Shown: in pieces, positions 37,569-44,230 of the stretch
Numbering within the stretch: position 1 is the stretch's first letter
Layout: each line of letters opens with the position of its first letter
Assembly (NCBI GenBank): GCA_947480015.1
Contig: CANKBS010000013.1
Span: forward strand, 41,022-105,021
Direction: 5' to 3'
DNA from: Sphingobacteriaceae bacterium
GTDB lineage: Bacteria > Bacteroidota > Bacteroidia > B-17B0 > Aurantibacillaceae
DNA: 64,000 bases
Position numbers and translations under genes: made by a program
The notes under the pieces: generated by a model
Databases searched by the model: none
The model's input: the letters and a program-made list of their open reading frames with translations, nothing else
What the model was told of the DNA's origin: nothing

Positions 37569-38192
37569 ATGTATAAAGGAATCCTCCACACTCACACCTT
37601 ATTAGTTATTCTTTTCTTAATGATCTATGTGATCAAAACCATTTTGTTATTAAGCAACAAAAACGAGCTCTTAGCCGCTTTTACAAAAAAAATAAAAGTG
37701 TTTGAAATGATTGTAAGTGCTTTGTTTTTAATAACCGGTGTGTATTTGGCAACCCAATTACCTTTTGGCGGAAAATTTGATTATTTATTCTGGGTAAAAG
37801 TGGTGATGGTTTTAGCTGCGATTCCGATTGCCATCGTTGGCTTCAAAAAATCGAACAAAATGCTGGCTGCTTTAAGTTTATTATTAATTACCAGCAGTTA
37901 TGGCCTTGCTGAATCTTATGCGAAGAAAAAAGGTATTCCAAAAGACAGTGGTGTTGAAATTGCTGCAACAGATGGAAAATCCTTATATCAATTAAATTGT
38001 GCTGCTTGTCACGGTGCTGATGGAAAATCAGGCATGGCCGGTGCAAAAGATCTTGGTGCAAGTATACTGGATGCTGCCGCGGTAAAAGAAATTATTTTAC
38101 ACGGAAAAGGTTTAATGCCTGCCGTGCAGGTTAACGAAACCCAGGCTGCTGCAATCACTGACTATGTGAAGTCGACTATTAAAGGTCACTAA
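37569..38192 (+). CDS. SirB-like membrane protein fused to a C-terminal cytochrome c domain
   Basis: A 207-aa protein. The frame opens earlier (37539), but the ATG at 37569 starts right at MYKGILHTHTLLVILFLMIY and is preferred. Four membrane segments (about 10-29, 45-62, 74-92, 98-112) match SirB-like proteins. A periplasmic single-heme c domain follows, with CAACH (Cys144, Cys147, His148) and a probable axial Met183 (GKGLMPAVQ). It probably carries electrons at the outer face of the inner membrane, in the respiratory chain or in another redox system. The gene stands alone, downstream of nothing obviously respiratory. Confidence 0.88.
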   Translation: MYKGILHTHTLLVILFLMIYVIKTILLLSNKNELLAAFTKKIKVFEMIVSALFLITGVYLATQLPFGGKFDYLFWVKVVMVLAAIPIAIVGFKKSNKMLAALSLLLITSSYGLAESYAKKKGIPKDSGVEIAATDGKSLYQLNCAACHGADGKSGMAGAKDLGASILDAAAVKEIILHGKGLMPAVQVNETQAAAITDYVKSTIKGH

Positions 38193-38368
38193 TACATCTT
38201 GAAAAAACGACTCAGTATAATCAAGGAAAGTTTTTAACGTCAAATGATGTTCTAGAGTTGGACAAAAGATGGAATCACTATAAAAACGGAAAATTGAAAA
38301 CGTACACATTGGATGTTGTTAAAAAGGAAGTTGAAATAATATTAAAAAAATTACAAATTGAAGCCTGA
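38183..38368 (+). pseudogene. start-less remnant of a small antitoxin-like protein
   Basis: Between the cytochrome gene and hflX, a frame with no ATG, GTG or other convincing start encodes 61 codons ending with TGA at 38366-38368. The translation contains LTSNDVLELDKRWNHYKNG followed by KLKTYTLDVVKKEVE, which has the look of the C-terminal half of small addiction-module (antitoxin) proteins: a 'rule out' stretch, an LDxRWxxYxxGxxK motif and an acidic/basic helix. The N-terminal half is missing; the frame is cut by a stop at 38180-38182 inside the cytochrome gene. The family assignment is tentative. It overlaps the first codons of hflX by 11 bp. Confidence 0.5.
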
Positions 38369-39557
38369 CTCTTTTTCAACCGCCATTCCCACTCATTGTT
38401 GTGTACTTATTGGTGTTATTAATAAAATGCAGGACGATGGTCTTTCGAAAGAATACCTCGAAGAGCTGGCTTTTTTAGCCGAAACATACGGACTGAGCAC
38501 CATAAAAAGTTTTACTCAAAAATTAGAGAAGCCTGACAAGGCCACCTTTATTGGGAAAGGTAAACTGGCGGAGGTGAAAAGTTTTGTTCAGGAAAATGCC
38601 ATTGATGTGGTTATTTTTGATGATGAATTATCGCCTTCACAGCAGCGGAATTTAGAAAAAGAACTGGGCAAAAAAATACTCGACCGTACCACTTTAATTC
38701 TTGAAATTTTTGAGCAACGTGCGCAAACCGCGCATGCCAAAACACAGGTGCAATTAGCACAACTCCAGTATATGTTGCCGCGTTTAACCGGTATGTGGAC
38801 TCACTTGGAAAGACAACGTGGAGGTACCGGAACCCGCGGTGGTGCCGGTGAAAAAGAAATTGAGACCGACAGAAGGATTGTGCGCGATAAGATAGCTTTG
38901 TTAAAAGAACGTTTGCGTGACATTGACAAACAAATGGCCACCCAGCGTAAAAACCGGGGTGAATTAATTCGTGTAGCGTTGGTAGGCTATACCAACGTGG
39001 GTAAAAGCACCATCATGAATTTATTGAGTAAAAGTGCCGTATTTGCCGAAAATAAATTATTTGCGACGCTCGATACAACGGTTCGCAAGGTGACAATAGA
39101 TAATGTGTTTTTTTTGCTGAGCGACACGGTTGGATTTATTCGTAAACTGCCAACCGAATTGGTTGAGAGTTTTAAATCAACGCTTGACGAGGTAAGAGAA
39201 GCCGACATACTTATTCATGTGGTAGACATTGCACACAAAAATTTTGAAGAACATTTAAATGTGGTGAAACAAACCTTGCAGGATATTGGCGCCGGTGATA
39301 AACCCTGTATTTTAGTGTTTAATAAAACCGATGCGTTTACCTATACGCATAAAGATGAAGATGACCTTACACCTACTCTGAGAGAAAATTTATCGCTGGA
39401 TGAAATAAAAAACACCTGGATGAAAAGTCTGAATAAACCTTGTTTATTTATCAGCGCTCAAAACAAAGATAATATTGATGAGTTTAAAAAAACTTTGTAC
39501 GACATGGTGAAGGAGATGCATGTAAAGCGGTATCCGTATAATAGTTTGCTTTATTGA
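38358..39557 (+). CDS. hflX: GTPase HflX (ribosome-splitting)
   Basis: HflX is a ribosome-associated GTPase that splits stalled 70S ribosomes under stress. The N-terminal HflX domain (about 1-190; FIGKGKLAEVKSF, FDDELSPSQQRNLE, ILEIFEQRAQTAHAKTQVQL-like, RGGTGTRGGAGEKEIETDRR) is followed by a GTPase domain with G1 VGYTNVGKSTIMN, G3 LSDTVGFIRK, G4 VFNKTD and G5 ISAQNK. The N-terminus is odd: the frame closes upstream at a TAA (38343-38345) and the only start that keeps the first beta-strand (HCCVLIGVINK) is the TTG at 38358. The first ATG would remove that strand. The upstream DNA is the antitoxin-like remnant, so the original start may have been replaced by rearrangement. Confidence 0.93.
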   Translation: MKPDSFSTAIPTHCCVLIGVINKMQDDGLSKEYLEELAFLAETYGLSTIKSFTQKLEKPDKATFIGKGKLAEVKSFVQENAIDVVIFDDELSPSQQRNLEKELGKKILDRTTLILEIFEQRAQTAHAKTQVQLAQLQYMLPRLTGMWTHLERQRGGTGTRGGAGEKEIETDRRIVRDKIALLKERLRDIDKQMATQRKNRGELIRVALVGYTNVGKSTIMNLLSKSAVFAENKLFATLDTTVRKVTIDNVFFLLSDTVGFIRKLPTELVESFKSTLDEVREADILIHVVDIAHKNFEEHLNVVKQTLQDIGAGDKPCILVFNKTDAFTYTHKDEDDLTPTLRENLSLDEIKNTWMKSLNKPCLFISAQNKDNIDEFKKTLYDMVKEMHVKRYPYNSLLY

Positions 39558-39713
39558 AGATTGCAGATTGACAGATTGAAGATTAAAAATTAAAGATTAG
39601 AGATTAAGGCTAAGGTTGAGTTTGAGGATGCAAGATTCAAGAAACAAGAAGCAAGGTTCAAGAGGCAAGAAACAAGATTCAGGAAGCAAGATACAATTAC
39701 TGATTGAAGATAG
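39556..39713. repeat. low-complexity tandem tract of GATT(G/A)nAGATT and CAAGA-type units
   Basis: From the hflX stop to the first codons of the acetyltransferase the DNA is almost entirely short degenerate repeats. First come units of the type AGATTGCAGATTGACAGATT and AAGATTAAAAATTAAAGATT (39556-39607), then units such as AAGATTCAAGAAACAAGAAG and AAGGTTCAAGAGGCAAGAAA (39630-39695). The unit GATTGAAGAT at 39702-39711 overlaps the TTG start of the next gene. Similar simple tracts are common between genes of Bacteroidota and may vary in copy number. Confidence 0.7.
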
Positions 39714-40198
39714 AATTTAAATATGCGGAAGTGAACGATCTGCCGAAGATCGTAGCAACGTATAACGCCACTATTCCTTCGCATTTGGCTACTGCCGATC
39801 TGGAACCGGTTAGCGTTGAAAGCCGCATGGTCTGGTTTAAGGCACATTCACCCGAAAAAAGACCCTTATGGTTGGTGTTATGTGACGACACGTATGCCGG
39901 ATGGTTAAGTTTTAATTCCTTTTATGGGCGACCTGCTTACGACGGAACCGTTGAACTCAGTATTTATCTCGAAGAATCATTCAGAGGCCGGGGGCTCGGG
40001 AAAGCCTGTCTGAAAAAGGCCATCAACCAAGCTCCACAATTAAACATTCATACCTTACTTGGTTTTATATTCGCACATAACGCATCAAGCCTACACTTGT
40101 TTTATCAGTTTGGATTTGAAAACTGGGCCCTTCTACCGGGTGTTGCCAACATGTCGGGAACCATGCGTGATCTGATAATTGTGGGTCGGAAAATTTAA
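39704..40198 (+). CDS. GNAT-family N-acetyltransferase (phosphinothricin acetyltransferase-like)
   Basis: A 164-aa acetyl-CoA-dependent acetyltransferase. The GNAT core is clear: YNATIPSHLATADLEPVSVE (close to phosphinothricin/methionine-sulfone acetyltransferases), acetyl-CoA-binding loop ESFRGRGLGKACLKKA and LHLFYQFGFENWALLPGV. The acceptor substrate is unknown and may be an amino-acid analogue. A stop codon (TGA, 39701-39703) immediately precedes the TTG at 39704 and no in-frame ATG exists near the start, so TTG is the likely initiator; this start lies inside the low-complexity repeat tract. Confidence 0.9.
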   Translation: MKIEFKYAEVNDLPKIVATYNATIPSHLATADLEPVSVESRMVWFKAHSPEKRPLWLVLCDDTYAGWLSFNSFYGRPAYDGTVELSIYLEESFRGRGLGKACLKKAINQAPQLNIHTLLGFIFAHNASSLHLFYQFGFENWALLPGVANMSGTMRDLIIVGRKI

Positions 40199-40252
40199 TA
40201 TTCCCTGTTATAAATCTTTCCTTATAAGCCCCGCTGATTCAATAATCTTTAT

Positions 40253-40260
40253 TAGATTTG
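40253..40260 (+). promoter_or_regulatory. candidate -7 box upstream of the aminotransferase gene
   Basis: TAGATTTG matches TAnnTTTG, 18 bp upstream of the ATG at 40279. It overlaps the alternative TTG start at 40258, which argues for the ATG. No -33 TTG at the normal distance. Confidence 0.35.
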
Positions 40261-40278
40261 TTGACTACAAATTTTTCT

Positions 40279-41475
40279 ATGGGAAAGCTATCAAATAGAG
40301 TAAATCTAATATCCGAGTCACAAACAATTGCCATGGCCCGTAAAAGTCGTGAGTTAAAAGCACAGGGAATTGACATCATTAGTTTGAGTTTGGGCGAACC
40401 TGATTTTGCTACACCAACTATCATTAAAGAAGCGGCTAAAAAAGCCATCGACGATAACTTCAGTTACTACACCCATGTTTCAGGTTATGTAGAACTGAGA
40501 GAAGCCATCTGCAAAAAGTTTAAACGCGATAACGGTTTAGACTATACCGCAGATGAGATCGTGGTGTCGACAGGCGCCAAGCAGAGTATTGCCAATGCAG
40601 TATTATGTTTGGTTAACCCGGGCGATGAAGTGATTATTCCTGCCCCGTTTTGGGTAAGTTACCTTGAAATTTTAAAACTCGCAGAGGGTGTGCCTGTTAT
40701 TATGGATACCACTATTGAAAGCGATTTTAAGATCTCTCCTGAAGGCTTAGAAAAGGCGATTACACCAAAAACTAAGCTTATCATGTTGAGTACGCCTTGT
40801 AATCCTACAGGGAGTGTTTATACCAAAGAGGAGCTAAAGGCGCTGGCCGAAGTAGTGATCAAACATCCCGACATATATATTCTCAGCGATGAGATCTATG
40901 AACATATTAATTTTATTGGCGGTCACCAGAGTTTTGCGCAATTTGATTTTATCAAAGAACGTGTCATAACGATTAATGGCGTTTCAAAAGGTTTTGCCAT
41001 GACCGGCTGGCGTGGTGGTATTATGGCCGCACCCAAATGGATAGCACAGGCCTGTGATAAAATGCAGGGGCAATTTACCTCAGCCACTTCAAGTATCACC
41101 CAGAAGGCCATGCATAAAGCCATGGATTTGGATTATGACACCTATATCAAACCCATGCGTGATGCTTTTTTAACGCGCAGAGATTTGGTGTTAAAATTAA
41201 TGAAAGATATTCCGGGATTAAAAACCAATACCCCTCAGGGCGCATTTTATGTATACCCTGAAGTGTCGTTTTATTTCGGAAAAAAATACAAAGACTATAC
41301 GATCAACAATGCGACCGATCTTTCACTTTATTTATTGGATGAAGGTCATTTGGCACTGGTGCCCGGTGCTGCTTTTGGCGAAGACCGCTACATTCGTTTT
41401 TCATATGCCACCAGCGAACAAAACTTAAAAGAAGCTCTCAAAAGAATGAAAGAAGCTTTAGCAAAACTTCACTAA
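40279..41475 (+). CDS. class I/II PLP-dependent aminotransferase (aspartate aminotransferase-like)
   Basis: A 398-aa fold-type I aminotransferase close to the subgroup-Igamma aspartate aminotransferases. Landmarks: LSLGEPDFATP, YYTHVSGYVELREAI, VVSTGAKQSIANA, STPCNPTGSVY (Asn contacting PLP), LSDEIYEHI (Asp/Tyr) and the PLP lysine in INGVSKGFAMTGWRGG, then RFSYATSEQNL with the substrate-carboxylate Arg. It most likely interconverts aspartate/2-oxoglutarate and oxaloacetate/glutamate. The ATG at 40279 (MGKLSNRVNLISES) is preferred over a TTG 21 bp upstream. hldE follows 13 bp downstream, perhaps co-transcribed. Confidence 0.94.
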   Translation: MGKLSNRVNLISESQTIAMARKSRELKAQGIDIISLSLGEPDFATPTIIKEAAKKAIDDNFSYYTHVSGYVELREAICKKFKRDNGLDYTADEIVVSTGAKQSIANAVLCLVNPGDEVIIPAPFWVSYLEILKLAEGVPVIMDTTIESDFKISPEGLEKAITPKTKLIMLSTPCNPTGSVYTKEELKALAEVVIKHPDIYILSDEIYEHINFIGGHQSFAQFDFIKERVITINGVSKGFAMTGWRGGIMAAPKWIAQACDKMQGQFTSATSSITQKAMHKAMDLDYDTYIKPMRDAFLTRRDLVLKLMKDIPGLKTNTPQGAFYVYPEVSFYFGKKYKDYTINNATDLSLYLLDEGHLALVPGAAFGEDRYIRFSYATSEQNLKEALKRMKEALAKLH

Positions 41476-41488
41476 TTTTTTTTAATCA

Positions 41489-42505
41489 ATGAAGAAATTT
41501 TCAGTAAAAAAAGATCAGATCCGCGATATTTTCAAATCCTTTAACAACCTCAATGTGCTTATCATTGGTGATGTGATGATTGACAGTTATTTGTGGGGAA
41601 AAGTAAATCGTATTTCGCCGGAAGCACCAGTACCTATTGTTTCGGTTGCTAAAAAGGAAAGGCGTTTGGGTGGTGCCGCTAACGTGGCTCTGAATATCCA
41701 GGCCCTGGGTGCTAATCCGATTTTATGTTCGGTAATTGGTGTCGATTATGAAGGTCTGGCTTTTTTAGATCTTTTACGCGGACAAAAATTAAGTCAGAAA
41801 GGTATTTTAAAAAGTCGTGATCGGATTACTACGGTTAAGACCCGCATCATTGGTAATAACGCGCAATTATTACGTGTGGATGATGAAGAGGAATCGGATA
41901 TCAATCCATCAGAGACCCAACAATTACTCACGTTGATTTCGTATATTATTAATCACGATAAAATTGATGTGATCATTTTTGAAGATTATAATAAGGGTTT
42001 AATTACACCAAAATTAATTTCGAAAGTGGTTGAACTTGCCAGAAGCAAGGATATTCCTACTTGTGTAGATCCTAAGAAAAGAAATTTTAATTCGTACAAA
42101 GGGGTTAGCTTATTTAAACCGAATTTAAAAGAACTACGTGAAGGCATTAAGCTCGATATCAGTGGTGATAATATTAATGAATTACAAAGAGCGGTAAGTA
42201 GTTTCAGGGTAAAACAAAAAGTAGAAACTGTTTTGGTGACGCTTGCCGAAAAAGGCGTGATCACCAATTCGCGTAAAGTAAAAGAACATTTGTCGGCCCA
42301 TATTCGCAGCATTGCCGATGTAAGCGGTGCGGGCGACACGGTGATCAGTGTGGCTTCCCTTTGCAGAGCCTTGGATTGCCACGAAATTGTAACAGCAGCC
42401 ATCGCAAATTTATCGGGTGGCTTGGTGTGTGAACAAATTGGCGTGGTACCTGTTAACAAAGAACAACTATTAGAAGAAGCCTTAAAACTCGAATTTGTTC
42501 GCTAA
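41489..42505 (+). CDS. hldE: PfkB-type heptose-7-phosphate kinase (RfaE1/HldE kinase domain)
   Basis: A 338-aa ribokinase-like sugar kinase similar to the kinase half of HldE/RfaE, which phosphorylates D-glycero-D-manno-heptose 7-phosphate in ADP-heptose (LPS core) synthesis. Motifs: DVMIDSYLWGKVNRISPEAP, RRLGGAANVALNIQALGA and the PfkB C-terminal signature VSGAGDTVIS with the catalytic Asp. No C-terminal adenylyltransferase domain is present, so it is a monofunctional kinase. Other PfkB substrates remain possible. The stop codon abuts the first copy of the left repeat array; the last bases (GTTCGCTA) recur inside that array. Confidence 0.88.
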   Translation: MKKFSVKKDQIRDIFKSFNNLNVLIIGDVMIDSYLWGKVNRISPEAPVPIVSVAKKERRLGGAANVALNIQALGANPILCSVIGVDYEGLAFLDLLRGQKLSQKGILKSRDRITTVKTRIIGNNAQLLRVDDEEESDINPSETQQLLTLISYIINHDKIDVIIFEDYNKGLITPKLISKVVELARSKDIPTCVDPKKRNFNSYKGVSLFKPNLKELREGIKLDISGDNINELQRAVSSFRVKQKVETVLVTLAEKGVITNSRKVKEHLSAHIRSIADVSGAGDTVISVASLCRALDCHEIVTAAIANLSGGLVCEQIGVVPVNKEQLLEEALKLEFVR

Positions 42506-42715
42506 TTTCAACACAGAGGGACAGAGCAACGGAGGACACGGAGTTTTTTGGAGGTGTGTGGAGTTAGAGCGTTAGTTAAGTCCCTTTCAACACAGAGGGG
42601 CAGAGAAAAAAGAGGACACAGCGTTTTTATGGAGGGGTGTTAAGGTAGAGTATAGTATTCGTTCGCTAGTTTTTCAACACAAAGGGACAGAGAAAAAAGA
42701 GTTCACGAAATTTTT
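42506..42715 (+). repeat. left repeat array: three 44-bp copies of a CACAGAG-type repeat
   Basis: Copies at 42506-42549, 42585-42628 and 42672-42715 share TTTCAACACAGAGGGACAGAG (allowing single changes), a purine-rich middle and (G)GACACxGxGTTTTT. The core heptamer is CACAGAG/GACAGAG. Spacing of starts is 79 and 87 bp, and the spacers also resemble each other (GGAGG-GTGT-GTAGAG), so this is a degenerate tandem array with ~80-bp units. The element GTTCGCTA occurs both at the 3' end of hldE (42498-42505) and just before copy 3 (42661-42668). The remaining 42716-42814 is AT-rich and holds no recognisable gene. Confidence 0.85.
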
Positions 42716-42814
42716 CAGGGAGAAGAGATTGAAATAAATAAATAAGTATTGGACTTACAAAGTATTTTAGAATTAAATTAATTATAACAAGTCAAAGTTT
42801 TCGCCCAAAGAACA

Positions 42815-43216
42815 ATGAACTATTCTGAAATAGAATACAATGCACTAACTGTAATAATAATAAAATCGGCTATTGAATTACATAAGGAACTAGGGCTTGG
42901 CTTACTTGAATCGGTTTACGAAATATGTTTAATTAAAGTTTTGAAAGAAAAAGGATTAGTGGTGGAAAACCAAATTAAGGTTCCAATCCATTTTAGAAAT
43001 GAAGTACTTGACAAAAATTTCATATTAGATATTTTGGTTAATAAGGTGGTAATTTTAGAAATTAAATCAATTGAGAAGATTTCACCAATTCATGAAGCTC
43101 AATTAGTTACTTATTTAAAACTGTCTGGCAAAAAACTAGGTTTACTTATCAACTTTAATGAAGAGCTATTAAAAAACGGCATACGGAGAAGGATAAATGG
43201 TTATTTGAATGACTAA
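42815..43216 (+). CDS. GxxExxY protein (PD-(D/E)XK nuclease-like)
   Basis: A 133-aa protein of the GxxExxY family (Pfam PDDEXK_3-like). The naming motif is GLLESVY (Gly29, Glu32, Tyr35). A PD-(D/E)XK type core is visible: Asp72 (FILDILV), then Glu82-x-Lys84 (VILEIKSIE), followed by HEAQLVTYLKLSG with a conserved Gln; this pattern is that of a nuclease active site (Asp...Glu-x-Lys). No DNA-binding domain is evident. The family's function is not established. It lies between two inverted repeat arrays and is the only gene of that block, and it shares no operon with hldE or ubiE, both also plus strand. Confidence 0.92.
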   Translation: MNYSEIEYNALTVIIIKSAIELHKELGLGLLESVYEICLIKVLKEKGLVVENQIKVPIHFRNEVLDKNFILDILVNKVVILEIKSIEKISPIHEAQLVTYLKLSGKKLGLLINFNEELLKNGIRRRINGYLND

Positions 43217-43260
43217 TAAAAACAGCATACAATTGGGATAAAAAGTAACTTTATAGACAT

Positions 43261-43422
43261 AAAACTCTGCGCGCTCCTAAACCCAGTGCCTCTGAGTTAA
43301 GGAAATGATAATAATAATATAAACTCTGTGCACTCCTAAACTCAGTGCCTCTGTGTTTAAAAAACGATAATTAAAACAAAACTCTGTGCACTCTTAAACC
43401 CGGTGCCTCTGTGTTAAAAACC
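43261..43422 (-). repeat. right repeat array: three ~41-bp copies of a CTCTGTG-type repeat, inverted relative to the left array
   Basis: Copies at 43261-43300, 43320-43360 and 43378-43418, spaced 58-59 bp, follow the pattern AAACTCTGTGCACTCCTAAA then CTCAGTGCCTCTGTGTTTAA. Reverse-complemented they begin AACACAGAGGCACTGAG and end CACAGAGTTT, matching the left array. Each copy contains about three heptamers of CTCTGTG/CTCAGTG type. The final copy ends 4 bp before the ubiE ATG (43423). The spacers contain ATGATAATAATA and AACGATAATT, similar to the DNA around the ubiE start. Confidence 0.85.
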
Positions 43423-44151
43423 ATGAAACACGATACTGTAACACCTTATAATACGCAAGAAGAAAAAAAAGAACAGGTTGCCAAGATGTTCGATAATATT
43501 GCGAACCGCTACGATTTGCTTAATAGTATTCTCTCACTTGGTATTCACAAAGGCTGGCGCAAGACCTGCGTTAACTTGCTTAAAACCAAACAACCCAAAC
43601 GCATTTTAGATGTAGCCACCGGCACCGCCGATTTTGCAATTGAATGTGCACGTTTAAATCCACAACTAATTTTAGGAATAGACATCAGCGATGGCATGAT
43701 GCAATTTGGTCGCGAAAAACTGGTAAAACTAAAACTCGATTCGCTCATCACTCTAAAAAACGGAAACGCCGAAACTTTTGACATGCCCGATAACAGCTTC
43801 GATGCCATTGTGGTTGGATTTGGCGTGCGTAATTTTCAACACCTCGAAAAGGGTCTGATTAATTTACACCGTTTATTAAAGCCAGGTGGGCAATTGGTGA
43901 TTCTTGAATTTTCTTATCCTAAAAACTTTATGATTAAAGCCGGCTATAATTTTTACTTTTCATATGTCACTCCTGTTGTAGGGAAAATTTTTTCTAAAGA
44001 TACCCGGGCTTACACTTATTTGACCGAAAGCGTAAAAGCCTTTCCTAATAATGAAAAATTCACAGGGATCCTTGATGAGATCGGATTTAAAAAAACCTTT
44101 TTTAAATCGCTCAGTTTTGGTATTGCAGCCATTTACTACGGCGAAAAATAA
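43423..44151 (+). CDS. ubiE: bifunctional demethylmenaquinone/2-methoxy-6-polyprenyl-1,4-benzoquinol methyltransferase (UbiE/MenG)
   Basis: A 242-aa SAM-dependent methyltransferase that makes menaquinone from demethylmenaquinone (most Bacteroidota use menaquinone). Motif I ILDVATGTADFAIE, the UbiE-specific VGFGVRNFQHLEKGL and KPGGQLVILEFS are intact. The ATG at 43423 (MKHDTVTPYNTQEE) is preferred over a GTG at 43411 that is in the last repeat copy. The repeat array lies directly against the ribosome-binding region, so the mobile block probably sits in the ubiE leader. It converges on dnaK across a bidirectional terminator. Confidence 0.95.
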   Translation: MKHDTVTPYNTQEEKKEQVAKMFDNIANRYDLLNSILSLGIHKGWRKTCVNLLKTKQPKRILDVATGTADFAIECARLNPQLILGIDISDGMMQFGREKLVKLKLDSLITLKNGNAETFDMPDNSFDAIVVGFGVRNFQHLEKGLINLHRLLKPGGQLVILEFSYPKNFMIKAGYNFYFSYVTPVVGKIFSKDTRAYTYLTESVKAFPNNEKFTGILDEIGFKKTFFKSLSFGIAAIYYGEK

Positions 44152-44177
44152 TATTCTTTTTGTTTTTTTAGACATAA

Positions 44178-44211
44178 AAAAATCCCTTCAGTTTTCACTG
44201 AAGGGATTTTT
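44178..44211. terminator. bidirectional terminator between ubiE and dnaK
   Basis: A 15-bp perfect stem (44178-44192 with 44197-44211), loop TTTC, GC core CCCTTCAG/CTGAAGGG, flanked by A-runs on one side and T-runs on the other, so it can end transcription from both strands. ubiE ends 26 bp before and dnaK ends 19 bp after. Confidence 0.9.
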
Positions 44212-44230
44212 AATTTATTGAGTTATTGAA

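Noticed and set aside
39556..39713. Low-complexity tract considered as CRISPR or as coding
   Set aside because: Units are short, overlapping and degenerate without unique spacers; no frame is convincing.
41986..42459. 157-codon minus-strand frame opposite hldE
   Set aside because: Shadow of the kinase gene with no domain or signal; the kinase frame carries the PfkB signature.
42506..43422. The repeat arrays around the GxxExxY gene considered as a CRISPR array
   Set aside because: Only three copies on each side, imperfect repeats, spacers are themselves similar, opposite orientation, and no cas genes nearby.
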